Origin: Anniella stebbinsi
Lineage: Eukaryota > Chordata > Lepidosauria > Squamata > Anniellidae
Direction of reading: 5' to 3'
Assembly: GCA_029215795.1 (NCBI GenBank)
Contig: JARDYH010000006.1
Span: 28,163,501-28,227,500, forward strand
Length of the DNA stretch: 64,000 bases
Positions 1 through 12,518 of the stretch are shown here, one piece after another. The first letter of the stretch is position 1. Each line of letters begins with the position of its first letter. Below the pieces are notes generated by a model. It had not been told where the DNA came from and made no database searches. It worked only from the letters and a program-made list of their open reading frames with translations. Position numbers and translations under genes: made by a program.

Positions 1-1740
1 AGAAACCAACTGAAATTCGAATGGGAGCGCACAGAATTTGATCAGTCTTATAGGCAGAATCTGAAACAGTATTTTGAAACGTTTGCATTGCACACAGAGA
101 CAAACATAAGGCTGTGGAATTTCCCCAGTGATTTCGGCATCAACAACTTGTGGCTGAAGTAGTTTTGAGTAGCATCTTTTCAGTTCTACAAATAGAAAAT
201 GGTGGGGGTGGAGAGAGAGAGAGAGAGCAGATGAGGCCGAATTAGGGGACAGGAGAAGAGGGCTTCTGAGGTAAATGGAGAGTCTGTTTCATAACAAGAT
301 GCTGCTCTTCTCAGGTTTCTCCATCCCAAGAGTGAAGGCGCTTGACACAGCAGCAATCTAAAACCAGTCTTTCCCCAAGAAACTGAAATAACATTTTCAA
401 AATCATCATTCATTTGAATTATTTCCTTCCACCAATTTAATTAATTAACTAAAGCTGACCTGTGCTTCCCATTGACAGAAAAAGTGCATGCCCATTCACA
501 ATGACACCCCCACCCACATCTCCCATGCCACATATCTCTTGGCTCCTCCTCCCATTGTTACCAAATTTATAATTTGTTCTTGTTAAAATGTATTTTGTGT
601 GTTTGGAAAGCAGCCCTCCAGTTGCATCTGCTTTTTGTTCAGCAATAGTTACATTCCAGTCCAGTATTCACAAAGATGATGCATATATGCTGTGTCCAGC
701 TATGCATTTACCATAGAATTAATTGAAACAGGCTAACAACGCACTCCTATACATCAGAAGTATGCCCATTAACTTCAGTGAGACTTACTTCTAGGTAAGT
801 GTTTATAGGATTGCAGCCTAAAGGTAATGCCCAGTGTGCCTGTCCGCCTGCATGTGCTTTGACATTACCGGTGGCCTGCCTGTGTTGCTTCTACACCCCT
901 TAAAACCTGCTCAACCTATACATCTGTAAATTAAAAGATTATAGGAAGGACTTCATAACACCCGAGTGCTTATCTCTTCCCATGAAAAGGTTACCTCACA
1001 TAACGTTTCATGCATCTGATGAAGGTGACTTTAGACATTATGCTATAATACATTTGGTAGTCTTTACAGTGCTACAAGATTTCGTTTTTACCCTACAAAG
1101 AGTGCCATGAACACACCACTTTTCGGAAGGGGGAGCATGGAGTAATATAGAGAGATTTGGATATGGAAGCTCCAGATAAAGAATAGTAGAGGAAAATTAA
1201 AATCTGACTATGTCATAATGGAATCCTATAGCTAGGTGGCAGACTCATAACTAGCTAAAGTGGTAGCTGCTGATATTACAATAAATGGATTAATATACAT
1301 GTTTGAAAATTCTGAAGTAATTTTCTGCATCTTATGAAGTTACAATACAAGTTAAAAGTAAGGTTGTTTTTAATGTAACACCTTCTTTTGTTACATTACA
1401 AATGACCAATGAATGGCATTTGTGTCGATCCCTAAGGTGTTGTTTGTTGCAACATTTTGGAAATGTGACTTTGACAGAGAAAGCAGAGGTGTAGTTACTA
1501 TGGAAAGAGGCTATGTGCTGTTCTACTAGTCTGTAAGGGAAGCCAGCTGTGTTTACTGGATGAACACCAGATCCAGCTAGAGCTCTGTGTCTCAGGTGCA
1601 TTTTTGTTTTTTAAAGGAGAGAGAATTCATGCTTATTGTGTTGCAAAAGCTTGCCTAAGAATATGAACGCTATATAGTATATGTGAGAATCTGGTGATAA
1701 AGTAGTTGAACATATTTATTTATTGTCTAGATCTCTCCTC
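1..1740. other. intergenic, no gene seen
   Basis: I see no exon-like open frame flanked by splice sites and no RNA gene here. A short GA-rich run lies near 213-228. A fragment near 735-830 resembles the dispersed sequence ending in 'aggattgcagcc' that recurs near 14350, 31625, 54390 and 57120. The rest looks like unique AT-rich intergenic DNA. Confidence 0.6.
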
Positions 1741-1859
1741 CCCAACCTGGTGCCCTCCAGATGTTTTGGACTTCAATTCTAATCAGCCCTGCCAGAATTG
1801 CCAGTGGTCAGGAATGATGGGAGTTGTAGTCAAGAAATCTGGAGGGCACCAAGCTGGGA
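1741..1859. repeat. short foldback repeat (family A, 'gtgccctccagatgtt')
   Basis: The two halves are inverted copies: 'ggtgccctccagatgttttg' on the left and 'aaatctggagggcacc' on the right, around a core with 'gggagttgtagtc'. Related copies lie near 5931, 17005, 24268, 41214 and 62100. The architecture is that of a non-autonomous MITE-like repeat. No target duplication was established. Confidence 0.7.
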
Positions 1860-1883
1860 AAGGCACATTTAGATACACATATA

Positions 1884-1988
1884 TTGGGTTGGATCCAGAT
1901 TGAGTCATGCTTTGAGTCATTAACTAACTTGTCCTATTAATCTCCATGTGTCTACTCCAAGAATGATTAAGTCTGGATCCAACCCATT
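1884..1988. repeat. short foldback repeat (family B, 'gttggatccaga')
   Basis: It starts with 'ttgggttggatccagat' and ends with the inverted 'tctggatccaaccca'. Similar copies are at 14102-14225 and 61970-62085, so this is a dispersed palindromic family. Function unknown. Confidence 0.65.
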
Positions 1989-2067
1989 GTGGTGTTACAT
2001 ACGTTGCTTGTAATTTTGATAGTTTTAAATGGATTGTTTTGCACTTATTGGCCCTGTTCGGAAGACA

Positions 2068-2387
2068 TAGGCTGACCGTATGAAAAGGAGGACAGGGCTC
2101 ATGTAACTTTAACAGTTGTGGAGAAAGGAGAATTTCAGCCAGTGTCATTTGTATGCAATTAGTTCCTGGTGAAATTCCCTCTTCATCACAATAGTTAAAG
2201 TTGCAAAGGCCCTGCCTTCTTTTGTATATGGTCATTCTAGTATAGTGCCCGCAACTTTAACTGTTGGGATGAAGAGGGAATTTCACCAGGAACTAATTGC
2301 ATACAAATGACCCTGGCTGAAATTCCCTTTTCTCTACAACTGTTAAAGTTACATGAGCCCTGTCCTCCTTTTCATATGGTCAGCCTA
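2068..2387. mobile_element. foldback MITE, hAT-like (family C), with 8-bp target duplication
   Basis: A 320-bp near-palindrome beginning 'taggctgaccgtatgaaaag' and ending with its reverse complement. It is flanked by exact copies of GGAAGACA (2060-2067 and 2388-2395). An 8-bp duplication is typical of hAT transposons. Each arm contains 'taactttaacagttg' and 'tttgtatgcaattag'. There is no coding capacity, so a transposase in trans is needed. Relatives lie at 25155, 25767, 45503, 51338 and 57230. Confidence 0.85.
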
Positions 2388-2593
2388 GGAAGACACAAAC
2401 CACGGTGGTTAAGGCTTTTTTGTTAAAAAAGCTTTAACCACCATGATTAAAGGTGGCTTCTGAACAAAGCCATTATTAGCTGCTTTAGGCTTCTGCTTGG
2501 AAGAAAACGTGGGGTATAAATATGAAAAGAATTGTGTATCACGAGGAAATGAAATTGTAGTAAGGAAGCGTGTCCCTGGAAGGACCAGATTAT

Positions 2594-2925
2594 GTATAAT
2601 GCACACACCAATCTGAACACATTCAAGGTCACCTGTTGTAGATTACACCAATAAAACCTGCAATCACCAAACAAGATGCATTATAGTACCTGATGAAGAG
2701 GATCTCTTGAAACAGGAGTATTCATCCAGAGTCCTGTTGTGATAATAGCATAGATGCATTTGTTATATTAGGGGTGTTAACCCTATTGGGACATACTGAA
2801 TTATCCTTGTTGTACATATAAGTGGTTAAATTGTTAGCATTTATTTGTTTTGTGATTGCAGGTTTTATTGGTGTAATCTACAATAGGTGACCTTGAATGT
2901 GTTCAAATTGCTGTGTGCATTATAC
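2594..2925. repeat. long inverted repeat with about 180-bp loop
   Basis: The arm at about 2594-2669 (with 'aggtcacctgttgtagatta') recurs inverted at about 2851-2925 (with 'taatctacaataggtgacct'). The loop between them is AT-rich. It is probably a non-autonomous DNA transposon. No clear target duplication was identified. Confidence 0.7.
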
Positions 2926-5516
2926 ACCCAGAGAATTTATTTAACAGTATGTAAGTGATTAAATAACTTACTATATTGTAAAAGATCTTATTGCTCTTTG
3001 TATGTGTATATCACAGCATACATTATTGTTTTAATTTACATAGAGGGTATATATTCTATGTTGTTTACTTAGTGACATACAGTCATTAGTACAGCGGTTG
3101 TGTGCCGACGGCACTTGTTTGCAGGTTCTTCTATAAGTATGACAAACTCTGGATCCAACCCAATGTCTCTATGTTTCGGTTGTGTTTATCATTCATTTAT
3201 CATTTATAGATATAAATGTTATTGGGAGGTTCATAGAGATTTTACACAGTTATCTATTATAATGAGCTTGTTTAATAGATCACGATCAGCCAAAACTAAG
3301 CAGTTTTGACGGCCATTGATTACAATGGAAGAGTTAAGATGATCACAATTCCCCCATTGAAATAATGAATGAGGCTTAAATGTACTTAATTTTGGCTGGC
3401 TCATAAACATGGTCAGAGAGCACTGAGGCTGTGTTTATCTGAATAGATTAGTTACTCAAATTCAACAGGTCTTGTTTCTGTCAGCAGAGAATCCAAGGGT
3501 GCTTTAGGAGCATTCACGATCTGTTCTCAATGTTGTGGACAGCTTGAAGCAAATTTCCCCATCCCATGAGAAGATGGGTGCTACAGTTTACATAGTCACT
3601 AATCCCAATGTGAATGAAAGGGGAATTAAAGGCCTCTGATCAATTATGGACATTCTCCCTCTCTTGGAACAAAATCCAGCCTCCGAATACACCAGTAATG
3701 TACAAAATCCCTTGCCATTCACTAGCTGTGATTGTCTGGATTGCACATTTAAAGGATGATGCATGGACAGTATTATTTTGTAAGTTGAGAGTTTTGAAAA
3801 TGGATTAAAAGAAACAAAAACAATATCCATCTGTATAATGCTACCAGAAGACAGGTGAGATGCCTTATAAATGGGCAATTTCTGAGCTCTGATCTGAAGA
3901 TTTCCAAACAAAATTTTGATCAGTGTAGCTTTCCTATTTCTCCTGGAAATCACATTTGCTGTATTTTTAGTCGATTCTGACGAAGTGAGAAGCTATCACT
4001 TGTGTCCAATTTTCCACATAACTGCTTCTGACTGCTGTCCCTTTTAAAATCTTTTCAGGCTATCCATCCAGAATTAACTTTCTTTTAAGAAAAGGCCTTT
4101 TGTGGTTTATAAATTTTTAATACAGGATGTGAGCTGCCAGAACAGCTTTGGATTGCAACCAAAGATTTGAAGCAGTCTCCCGAACATGAAATGAGGTACA
4201 CTCCTGGTACATCTGGAGACAGGGCCTCTTTCATCCCCCTCCTTCAGAGTTATGACACCTCTGGCTTTCGCCTCGGAACATCAGGAATTTTCCTTCAAAC
4301 TTGCTTCTTGGAACTAGGCTTGTGCACCATTAGTGGATAATTTATCACATCATAGTTCTCTGCCTTGAGAAATTCAGCTCTTTTTGTTGTTGTTGTTCCA
4401 ATGGAGTGATTTTAAAAGGAGAGGGCGAGAGAGAGAGAGAACTATACGGACTGCTAAGCTTATGCAGGGATCTCCAAATGGAGCCAGGTGTAATGGATGA
4501 TGGGGAGTAATGAAGGCACAGGCTGCAAGGAGATAATAGATACAAAGAGTTCCATTGATAAGTGTTAAAACTGCTTTTGCGAGAAATTTCTGGTTGATAG
4601 GAATGAATTCTCATCATGCCATGGCTTTAACATGTGGTGCTGGGGGGTACTGAGCATTCACAGGATCACAGCAGGCATGGGGGGGATTTAACCCTTTTGT
4701 CCTTGGCTGTTGTCCTGAGGATAATTCTGGTGCCTGGGGTGGGGGGGATTTGCTCCTAATGCAGAACTGGCTTCAGAGAAGGGGCTGTCTAGGGAGGGGC
4801 TGAAGTTCCAAGAAGGATCTTTCTTGGTACATTTCTGGGCTGTTGTGGGGGCTGGCTAAATGTTTCCATTCTGTTCCATTTCTTTACCTTTTGAAAAGCC
4901 ACATCAGTGAACCTAGCAGCAGCTGGAGTGCAGCCTTTGAAAATGTCCCCACAGGCCATGCAGAGCTGGTAATATGCCCAGGCCAGATGGGAAGTGTGTG
5001 CCCCCCCCCCATTTCAAACTGCTCATTAAGTATTTTTAATCAGTAGCACTGATTCAGTGCTAAATACATATATGAACTAGAACGATTTATTAAAAAAAGG
5101 CAATGGGAAACACTTTTATTCTTCACATTCAGAATTTCACGATGGAAGGCTTCTGCGTTGTTTCCGCAAGGTGAGCTCCTCGCTTCTCGATGGGGCCACT
5201 TATGCTACGGAAGCAGTAGTGTAAGCTGGGGGGGACCTCCTCGTCGGGGTGCCCCTCAAAATCATGGGCCCCGGGCCAACTGGCCCCACTGCTCCCCCTC
5301 TGCACGGCCCTGTGTCCCCAGTATAAACCCCCTGGAAATGATGCTACATAATACAGTGTCATTCCCAGGGCAACCATTGTTTTCCCAGGCAATGTCCCCT
5401 GAGAACGACATTGCATAATCACAGAGCCTTGTCCCAAAATGTCTGGGGCCTTTTCAAGGTCAAGAAAAGTGGGGGGAAGCTTCGCCAATGGCCACTTCGT
5501 AAAATGTAGGATTACC
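2926..5516. other. intergenic, no gene seen
   Basis: Open frames here are short, with no splice-bounded conservation and no recognisable protein. There are short GA and GT tracts around 4385-4440 and G-runs around 4680-4750. I see nothing else to annotate. Confidence 0.5.
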
Positions 5517-5538
5517 CCACACACACACACACACACAC
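5517..5538. repeat. (CA)n microsatellite
   Basis: Uninterrupted CA dinucleotides. Confidence 0.9.
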
Positions 5539-5930
5539 TTAAAAACACTTAGAATTTTACTCCACCTCACTGGAAGCTGTTTGTGAGGGACATAATTATG
5601 GCAAAGGTGCCTAGGTTGCAGCAGGGGCAGAAAGAATTCAGTTTTCCCTCCATGCCCATTCTGGTCCTGTTAATTTACCCCACCCTTACCCCCAGCAAAT
5701 GTTTTTATTTGCTTGGTAATACTGAGTATATTAATGTTGAGGATTCCTCCCCGCCCGAACACTGGACATTTTACTGTCTGTTTTATGCATTATGTTCATT
5801 TTATTGTTATGAATTGCAATGGCCATTGGCTTGGTGCAAATAAAATTTGATTTGGTTGGTTAGATGGAATTTGCATTTTTAAATATCTGCATATTGAATG
5901 TTGGTTTGGTCCTGAATAACTAGGGCCAGC

Positions 5931-6056
5931 CTTCCCCAATCTCGCACCCTCCAGATAGTTGTATGACAACTCCCATCACCTGCCATCAGCAGGGCCATTT
6001 TATCCAAGGATGATGGGAGTTGCAGTCCAGCACATCCAGATGCACCAGCTCAGGGA
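5931..6056. repeat. foldback repeat, family A
   Basis: 'caccctccagatag' on the left and 'gatgatgggagttgcagtcc' on the right match the family A arms. Degenerate copy. Confidence 0.6.
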
Positions 6057-6164
6057 AGACCGGTTTAGAGAGTTGGCCCTGCAGAAAGGGTGGACAGGAT
6101 TACAAGTGGGACTTTTGCACAACTCGTACATTTTGGATGGACCCTAGGCCATCTGAGTAAATTA

Positions 6165-6295
6165 TACAGGATCTACACTACTGCTTTAAAACATTTTATA
6201 ATGGTAGTGACAACTGTTGGGACCCAGGACATGCTCTATATACTGTTTTCAAAATGTTTTCAAAGTGTCATATCCTGCTTGGTGTAGATCTGGCC
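6165..6295. repeat. MITE-like repeat, family D ('atctacactactgctttaaa')
   Basis: It contains 'atctacactactgcttt', 'gggacccaggacatgctcta' and 'cctgcttggtgtagatc'. Copies at 7614, 41706 and 58948, plus a longer relative at 11136, share this order. The ends are inverted (ATCTACACTA and GTGTAGAT). No coding potential. Confidence 0.7.
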
Positions 6296-6299
6296 TTGG

Positions 6300-6545
6300 A
6301 CTGAGTTTGCACAACACACTAACAGTGATTGAGTGTGGATTGTTGTTGAATCATGGGTTAGCATGTTGTCTGAACACATGTCCTTTTCCATAGTGTGGCA
6401 TGTTAACCATGAGATGTCGCTAATTTTTCTCAAAAAAGCCACTTTGAGAACCTGTGGTTCATTGCTGGTTTGTTCAGGGTGGTTAACAAGACACATTTCA
6501 TGGTTAACAAACCACCCTGCAGAAATGTCCTGGGTTCAGCCCTAC
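6300..6545. repeat. MITE-like repeat, family E ('gggttagcatgttgtctgaa')
   Basis: It shares 'gggttagcatgttgtctgaa', 'ctcaaaaaagcc' and 'ggtggttaacaa' with the copy at 7796-8050. That copy has 'ttgagaaaaaataagcc' in inverted orientation, so one of the two has an internal inversion or each is a different half. A looser relative is at 46480. Confidence 0.65.
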
Positions 6546-6559
6546 TGTATTTCTACTAC

Positions 6560-6690
6560 AATTGAATAATTCTTCCTAAATTTGTGTGTATACCTATCCA
6601 TTCGCATATGTAAATTATATGCAAATGTAATTGGTGATGCATGGCCTCTTTTCTGGAGATGTATAAATGGCCACCCTAATGATAAAACTA
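6560..6690. repeat. partial MITE, family F (3' part)
   Basis: It matches the right half of the family F element at 12519-12840: 'catatgtaaattatatgcaa' and then the end 'aaatggccaccctaa'. The left half is missing. Confidence 0.6.
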
Positions 6691-7613
6691 GAACTCACCA
6701 TAGCTCTCAAAAGCAAACTATACCAAAACCTTTGCTCAGATCTACATAGATTAAGAAATTAATCTGAATCTGTTGATTGCAAATGCATTTTAGAACCTCT
6801 CATTGTGTCAGTTAAAATGATTGCATAATTCCTGGAAATAAGTGGCACGCCGTGTCCTAAGCGATAGATGAATGTGGTGTCCATAGGGCCATCCCAAAAG
6901 GTTGTCTGGAACTCCATTCAGGCCCCCCCCTTCTTGTCTATCCAAAGGAAATGACAAAAATTTAGAGCACACACACAGAAATCATTCTGGCCCTATGCTC
7001 AATGAGGCAGAGATGGGGGATTTATAACATCAGTGCGGCCTCCGTGCACAATGATTCTACCACCTGTTAATCAATTATGAAGCCTGACCTCCCTTACCAT
7101 AAACTAACTGGCCACAAGGTGTTCTGCAAATCCCCTTGGTGATAAATCATAACAAGACACCGAATGTTCAATTACCGTTGTATGTCTGGTGTAGTCTTTT
7201 GTTAGAATTCTCTCTGCAATCACAGAAAACAGGAACCAGGTACCTATAGTGGCTCATTAGAATTTAGCGTGTTCTTCCCCCGCATTCATGAGAGTTTTAT
7301 TGGCTGAAATTTTCTTCAAAAGGCGGATGCAATGCTGAGCGTTAAAAGATGTGTTAAGACAACTCTGCTTTAAAAGCAATTCACTTGTTCTCTCAATTTC
7401 TCTGTGCTTCTTTACAATAAATTATTTCCTTCAACTCGTGCCAATGTATTGAAAATGCTTGACTCACAAATGTTAGGCTTCCATATAGAAACACATCACT
7501 TTCTTAGTCCAAATGAAACAGAGCCCAAGCATACATCTGTGCTCACATTTCTCCCTTATTATCTTTCCCTTGCCTCCCCTCCTGCATCACCCGCTGGGGC
7601 TCCCTCTTTCTTA

Positions 7614-7753
7614 GAGCCTATCTGCACTACTGCTTTAAAATGGTTTTAAACGGTTTATAACAGTTTTGAGAACTGTTGAGACCCAGGACACACTCCATAT
7701 ACAGTTTTCAAAACATTTTCAAAGTGTTTTATCCTGCGTGTGTAGATAGGCCC
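7614..7753. repeat. MITE-like repeat, family D
   Basis: 'gagcctatctgcactactgc' at the left and 'gtgtagataggccc' at the right form imperfect inverted ends. The interior has 'acccaggacacactccata'. Confidence 0.75.
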
Positions 7754-7795
7754 TTACACTATTAGGGGACCACAGTAATTCTTTGTATTTCCACT

Positions 7796-8050
7796 GGGCT
7801 GTTCACACAAGTTGTTAACCCATGTTCAGTGGCTGAGTGCGGGTTGTTATTGAACCGTGGGTTGTTTCTGGAGCAATGGGTTAGCATGTTGTCTGAACCA
7901 GAAAATCTTCTGCAGGAGGGCTTGTTAGCCATGCAGTGTGGCTTGTTAACCACCCTGACCAACCCAACAGCAAACCATAGGTTCTCAAGATGGCTTTTTT
8001 GAGAAAAAATAAGCCACATATTTCATGGTTAACAATAAGACAGGTGATTG
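7796..8050. repeat. MITE-like repeat, family E
   Basis: It has 'gggttagcatgttgtctgaa' and 'ttaaccaccctgac', as in the copy at 6300, and ends with 'atttcatggttaacaa'. Confidence 0.65.
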
Positions 8051-10980
8051 CAATGTAAATGATCATGGACTGCAGGAGTAACATTTTCAAGCTGTGAGTA
8101 GCAGGGAGATTACTCAGACAATTATCTTTGGTAAGAGAATTGGGCTATTACAAGTGTGTCTATATTTTCATCTGTGAAATGTTGGGAAGTACATTATCAA
8201 ACTCCTTTCACGACACACACTTGCAGGCCAGCTACTAAGGGAAGGCTTGTCAGATATACCGTTTCTTCCCATACATGGGAGAATACAATCTCAATACGAC
8301 CACTGCAGTCTGATTTGCTTCTCACAGTGAGGTAAGTTTAGACTCTGGATTTAATGATCCTATCAGGATCTCTCCCTTTTTGATGGCAATGTGCAACCAA
8401 TTCACTTACTTCTAAATATTGTAAATATTGTAAATATCACTCCTACGCTGTTGGGGGCTACTCTTGCTCATTGTTTAGTGGACCCCTGAATAACTGCCCT
8501 AAACTCTGGCTCGATTGCACCACCGCCCCATGCACACCAATCTGGCTGACTGGCTTGTCTACTCCCCCACTTCAAATCCATCATGCAAATCTATACACCT
8601 ATGCCTGGACGGCAGGATAGTTAGGTCAGCAGTGTTCTCAGTGGAAGGGAGACATGGAGCGCATTTCTACATTAAACTTTTATCCCTCATCTTTACCAGA
8701 GCTTTTGCTTCTGGATTCTTTGTAGGGTTAAGATCAACTCCTTTACACGTGCTTTTTTCTGGGATTTTTCTTTCACTGCCATTCTTTGTGTTTCAATATA
8801 TAACCAGTAGGTGATGCTGTGGTATAACAAAATTACATGCAGCTTCTAGAGCTCAATTCAGAGAAAATACCAGACTCTCCTAATTATGAAAAATCTGTGA
8901 TAATGGTTGCAAAGAGCAGGAGATGCCCTGGAGAATGACAATGTCTTATAAAGGACCAGCAAACTACCATGAATAGGCAATCATGAGTGCACAATAACAG
9001 CCTCGAGTAGACATGCCCAGGGAATCATAGCTTGCACTTATCAGCCAAAGTAGTGAAAAGCAACAAGGTGTAAATGAGCTTGTTTGAACAATGAAAAGAG
9101 AAACGCTTCTCTCTAGAGATCAGCCAGTAGCTGCAGTAGCACTGGCAGAGCTTGTGTGGACCCGATTCGTTTCTTATTTGTTTATAAGGGGTGTATCCAT
9201 AAAGTTTATCTTGTGGCCCAAGACATTCTGCTGGAGCAGGCTGTTCGGGGGCAAAATGTACACAGATGCGTGCGCACTCCTGAACATGTAATGTGGACAA
9301 AGCCTGATGCCCCCAAAACCTTCCACAGTGGATGTACAATGTCCAACCCCATTCCCCTAGCTACACAGCAGGGCTTTAAGGAAGCAAATATTTTGAACTA
9401 CATATGTGATGTAGTACCACTTCAACACTCCTGTGCATTTTCTTTGTGTATCTGTGTGTGCGCCTTGTTGCTTAGAGTCACATTCCATGTCATTTAGAAG
9501 CCAACACAAACAGAGAAAGGTGGTTTCCCATCTTCCTCCTTTATATATATTCTGCAAGGGTAGCAGAAAACCTTGCCATTGGAAACAGAGTATTCCGATC
9601 AGAGGCACTCATTCTACTAATTACTATTAAAGCATCGCTCCCTATGGATAGCCAGGGGCAGGTGGTTGTGTGGGATGTCTGCTATCTAGATTCTTTGGGC
9701 AATTCAGAATCATATTCCTACAAACATGTTGTGCAGAATGACCATCCATCCTTGGGGTGTACAGCCAAGCAGGAAGGTACTGGTTGAGAACCAAGCTGTA
9801 TTGAAAATCTGCCCATGACAGAAAGTTTTAAAATATTATTCCAGTGATGAAAAGTTGCCTGGACAGGATGCTCAAGAATGACTGTAACCTGCCCCAAACT
9901 GAGGGTGTAGAGACCCAAATAAAGCAGCCTGGACAGAAAGTTCCATTGGAACTGTCCAAGAATGGTGTAGGTACTGAAGGAGGAGCAGAGCACCCAAAAC
10001 CTGTGATAAGAAAACCTAAATGGAAACAGAAATGTTAAAATATGCAACCAATTAATGAAAGACAACAAAAATTGAATAATGTCAAAATAAAAACTCAGTC
10101 TAGTCTTCATTGGAAGGGAAGGAGGTTCCTTCTGTACTCTGATTCTGCTGAAAATCGCACACACTCCATACCCCGAAGCTGCTATTTGCCCTGGGTGGGA
10201 CGCTGCCATTATCAACAATGCTATTTCTTTTTTTTAAGAAAACTAAAAAAAAAAAAACCAACCAGGAAATGCACCAAAACATTTCTGATATTGTGTAGTT
10301 TGGCCCTGAAACAGGGATTTCTCAACTGAAAGCCTGATATGAAGATTGTCATGTTTCTGCAGCCAACATACCATGATGAATGGCTTCCAGTTTGAGTCAA
10401 ACTTATCTAGGCTTTTATTTTTCATTTTTTTAAAAGTTGTTTTCTAAGTCATGTCTGCGACGGCAGTCTACGTACAAGAATGATAAGGAAAACCTGAAAG
10501 CTTTCCAACACTGAGATGAGGATTGCCAACAGATGGTCTGATACAAAGGAAAGTCTGGGGGCTATCAACTAAAGAAGCTCTAGAATGGCTGGGAAAATAC
10601 TATCCTTTTTCTGCTATTAGTTATTTTCTGGGAGCCGCTCCGATTCTTGCTGCCTGTTAACCTGTGTTAACGGCACTATCTCTACCACTTGATAATCCCA
10701 TTGGCATGTGTTCCACATATTTTTTGAAGCAGAGGCCTGCACAATAGGAAGGGGCTGGATTGAAAAGCACTGGATTATTCAGAACCAAGAACTTTACTTG
10801 TGGTTGAAATAAGCCCTAAAAGGCCAGACCCAGAATCTGCTCCTTTATACACTGAGGAACATAGCCGGAAAAGCATAGTTCTTTGCATGCAAGCTTACAG
10901 TCGAGGAAACTGGGCATACAAGGAGAGGACAGGGAGGCAGTGAAGGATGACGTCTGCTGGAGAATGTTTAAGAAAACAAA
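8051..10980. other. intergenic, no gene seen
   Basis: Several open frames of 80-166 codons exist, but none is bounded by splice sites or resembles a known protein. A T/A-rich run lies near 10225-10258. No RNA gene recognised. Confidence 0.5.
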
Positions 10981-11040
10981 TGACTTCATAATATTTATTG
11001 TATTTATTTTATCATTTTAATTTTATTTATTATATTATTT

Positions 11041-11485
11041 TTCCTCCGAGGAACGTGAGGCAGTTTCCTTGATATTTCTCCTCTCCATTTTACCCTTACA
11101 ACAACCCTGTGAGGAAGGTTAGGCTAAGAGTCTATGGCCTCATCTACACCAAGCAGGATATTGCACTGTGAAAGTGGTATGAAAGCGGTATATAAAAGGC
11201 AGGAGCCACACCAAGCAGGAGATAGTGGCATGACACCGGTATATGGTATGTGTCTTTGGGTCCCAACAGTTGTCCGTGCACTTCAATACCGCTATAAAGC
11301 AGTAGTGTGGCTCCTGCCTTTTATATACTGCCTTCATACCACTTTCATAGTATAATATCCTGCTTGGTGTAAATGAGGCCTGTGACTGGCCCAAAGTCAC
11401 CTAGTGAGCTTCATGGCCGAATGAGGACTAGAACCTGGATTTCCCAAGTCCCAGTCCAACATCCTAAACCACTACAACAACACAA
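11041..11485 (-). mobile_element. SINE (tRNA-derived, type 1), split by a nested MITE
   Basis: Read on the minus strand this matches the SINEs at 19215 (+) and 36291 (-): 'gttctagtcc'-like B box, 'gactggcccaaagtcacc' and 'acaaccctgtgagg' (+ strand). The 245-bp element at 11136-11380 interrupts it inside the stretch that reads 'gagtctgtgactgg' in the intact copy. Confidence 0.8.
11136..11380. mobile_element. foldback MITE nested in a SINE (family D long form)
   Basis: The terminal inverted repeats are 'ggcctcatctacaccaagca' and its near-perfect reverse complement, ending 'ggtgtaaatgaggcc'. A second inverted pair ('aggcaggagccacac' and 'gtgtggctcctgcct') lies inside. Candidate 3-bp duplication TAT/TGT (one mismatch). 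GGCC ends plus a 3-bp duplication would fit a PIF/Harbinger-type element, but this is inference. Confidence 0.7.
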
Positions 11486-11964
11486 TGGCATCTCATATTT
11501 TAAGTGTTAAATATAGTAACAAAGAGCAGTGATAACAATGAGTGAGCCACATGACACTGTTGGGGAATGTAATTCGACATTTGATTACATGTAATTAAAA
11601 TTATGTCTAAAGCATGTAAAATTAAGTTTCTCTACATGACAGACTTACATTTTTTATTTAATTAATTTTGGACTTTTTAAAAAAAGTTATTTAATAGTCC
11701 TGCCCCCTTGCCCAAGGGACTCTTGGAACTGAATCCTTCTCGGGGTGGGGAGTTGTGAGTAGCTGGTTAAGAATTTTTAGCAGATAATTCTTAGCATCTT
11801 TAGCAAATTATAGTTCCCAGAATTATTTGGAGGAGGAAGCAACAGTTAAACCGGTATAAAATTTATACATTTGTAATGTAGATCTTCCTGTATCTAGGCA
11901 CAAGGTGGGGTGGGGTGGGGTGCTCTGCATGCATGATGTGCAAGAAGCAAACAGCTTCAAGAGA

Positions 11965-12165
11965 GGGGGGGGGGGCTAGCTCAATGGTAGAGCACATGTT
12001 TTGCATGCAGAAGGTCTCAAGTTCAATCCCCAGCTTCTCCAGATAGGGTTAGGAAATAATCTGGCCTGAAACCCCAGACAGCCACTTCCAGTCAGTGTGG
12101 ACAGTACTGGACTAGGTGAACCAAGTGTCTGATGCAGTATAAGGAGGCTTTGTATGTTCTTACGG
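11965..12165 (+). mobile_element. SINE (tRNA-derived, type 2)
   Basis: The 5' part looks like a tRNA gene. The A box 'tagctcaatgg' is near 11977 and the B box 'agttcaatccc' near 12020, with 'tagagcacatg' between them. The 3' body ends with 'gcagtataaggaggctttg'. Other copies (- strand) are near 33735, 38095 and 63370. The internal RNA polymerase III promoter is inferred from the boxes. Confidence 0.8.
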
Positions 12166-12518
12166 CAGATGCATCAATTTTTAAAAGGTTTGGGGGAAGG
12201 AAGAAGGAAGAATAAATCATAAAAAATAAGGGAAACCAAAATAAGGGAAACTAAAATATTAAGCTTTGGAGAACTGTGACATCTAATTGTCTGTTAGTGA
12301 TAAAGTGCAGAAGTGATTGTGAATGATAGCATATCCTAATATGTGGCCTGTAGCCAGAAAAGGCCAGTGTTGGAATCTACTACTGGAATATTTCTATTTG
12401 AGTTCTTGTTTGTCATGTTTGATGCCAGCTGCCATAAATTATAGGATGTTCGGTTTGATTGTTCAGGAAATAAGAATGCAATATAAAATCAAAAATCTTT
12501 GGAAAATGAAACTCCCTT

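Noticed and set aside
9718..10218. 166-codon open frame on the minus strand
   Set aside because: No recognisable domain, no start context or splice structure, and an apolar, Ser/Phe/Leu-rich composition typical of chance frames in AT-rich DNA.
11977..12030. tRNA gene
   Set aside because: A and B boxes are present, but the sequence continues as a SINE body seen in several copies, and I see no full cloverleaf.
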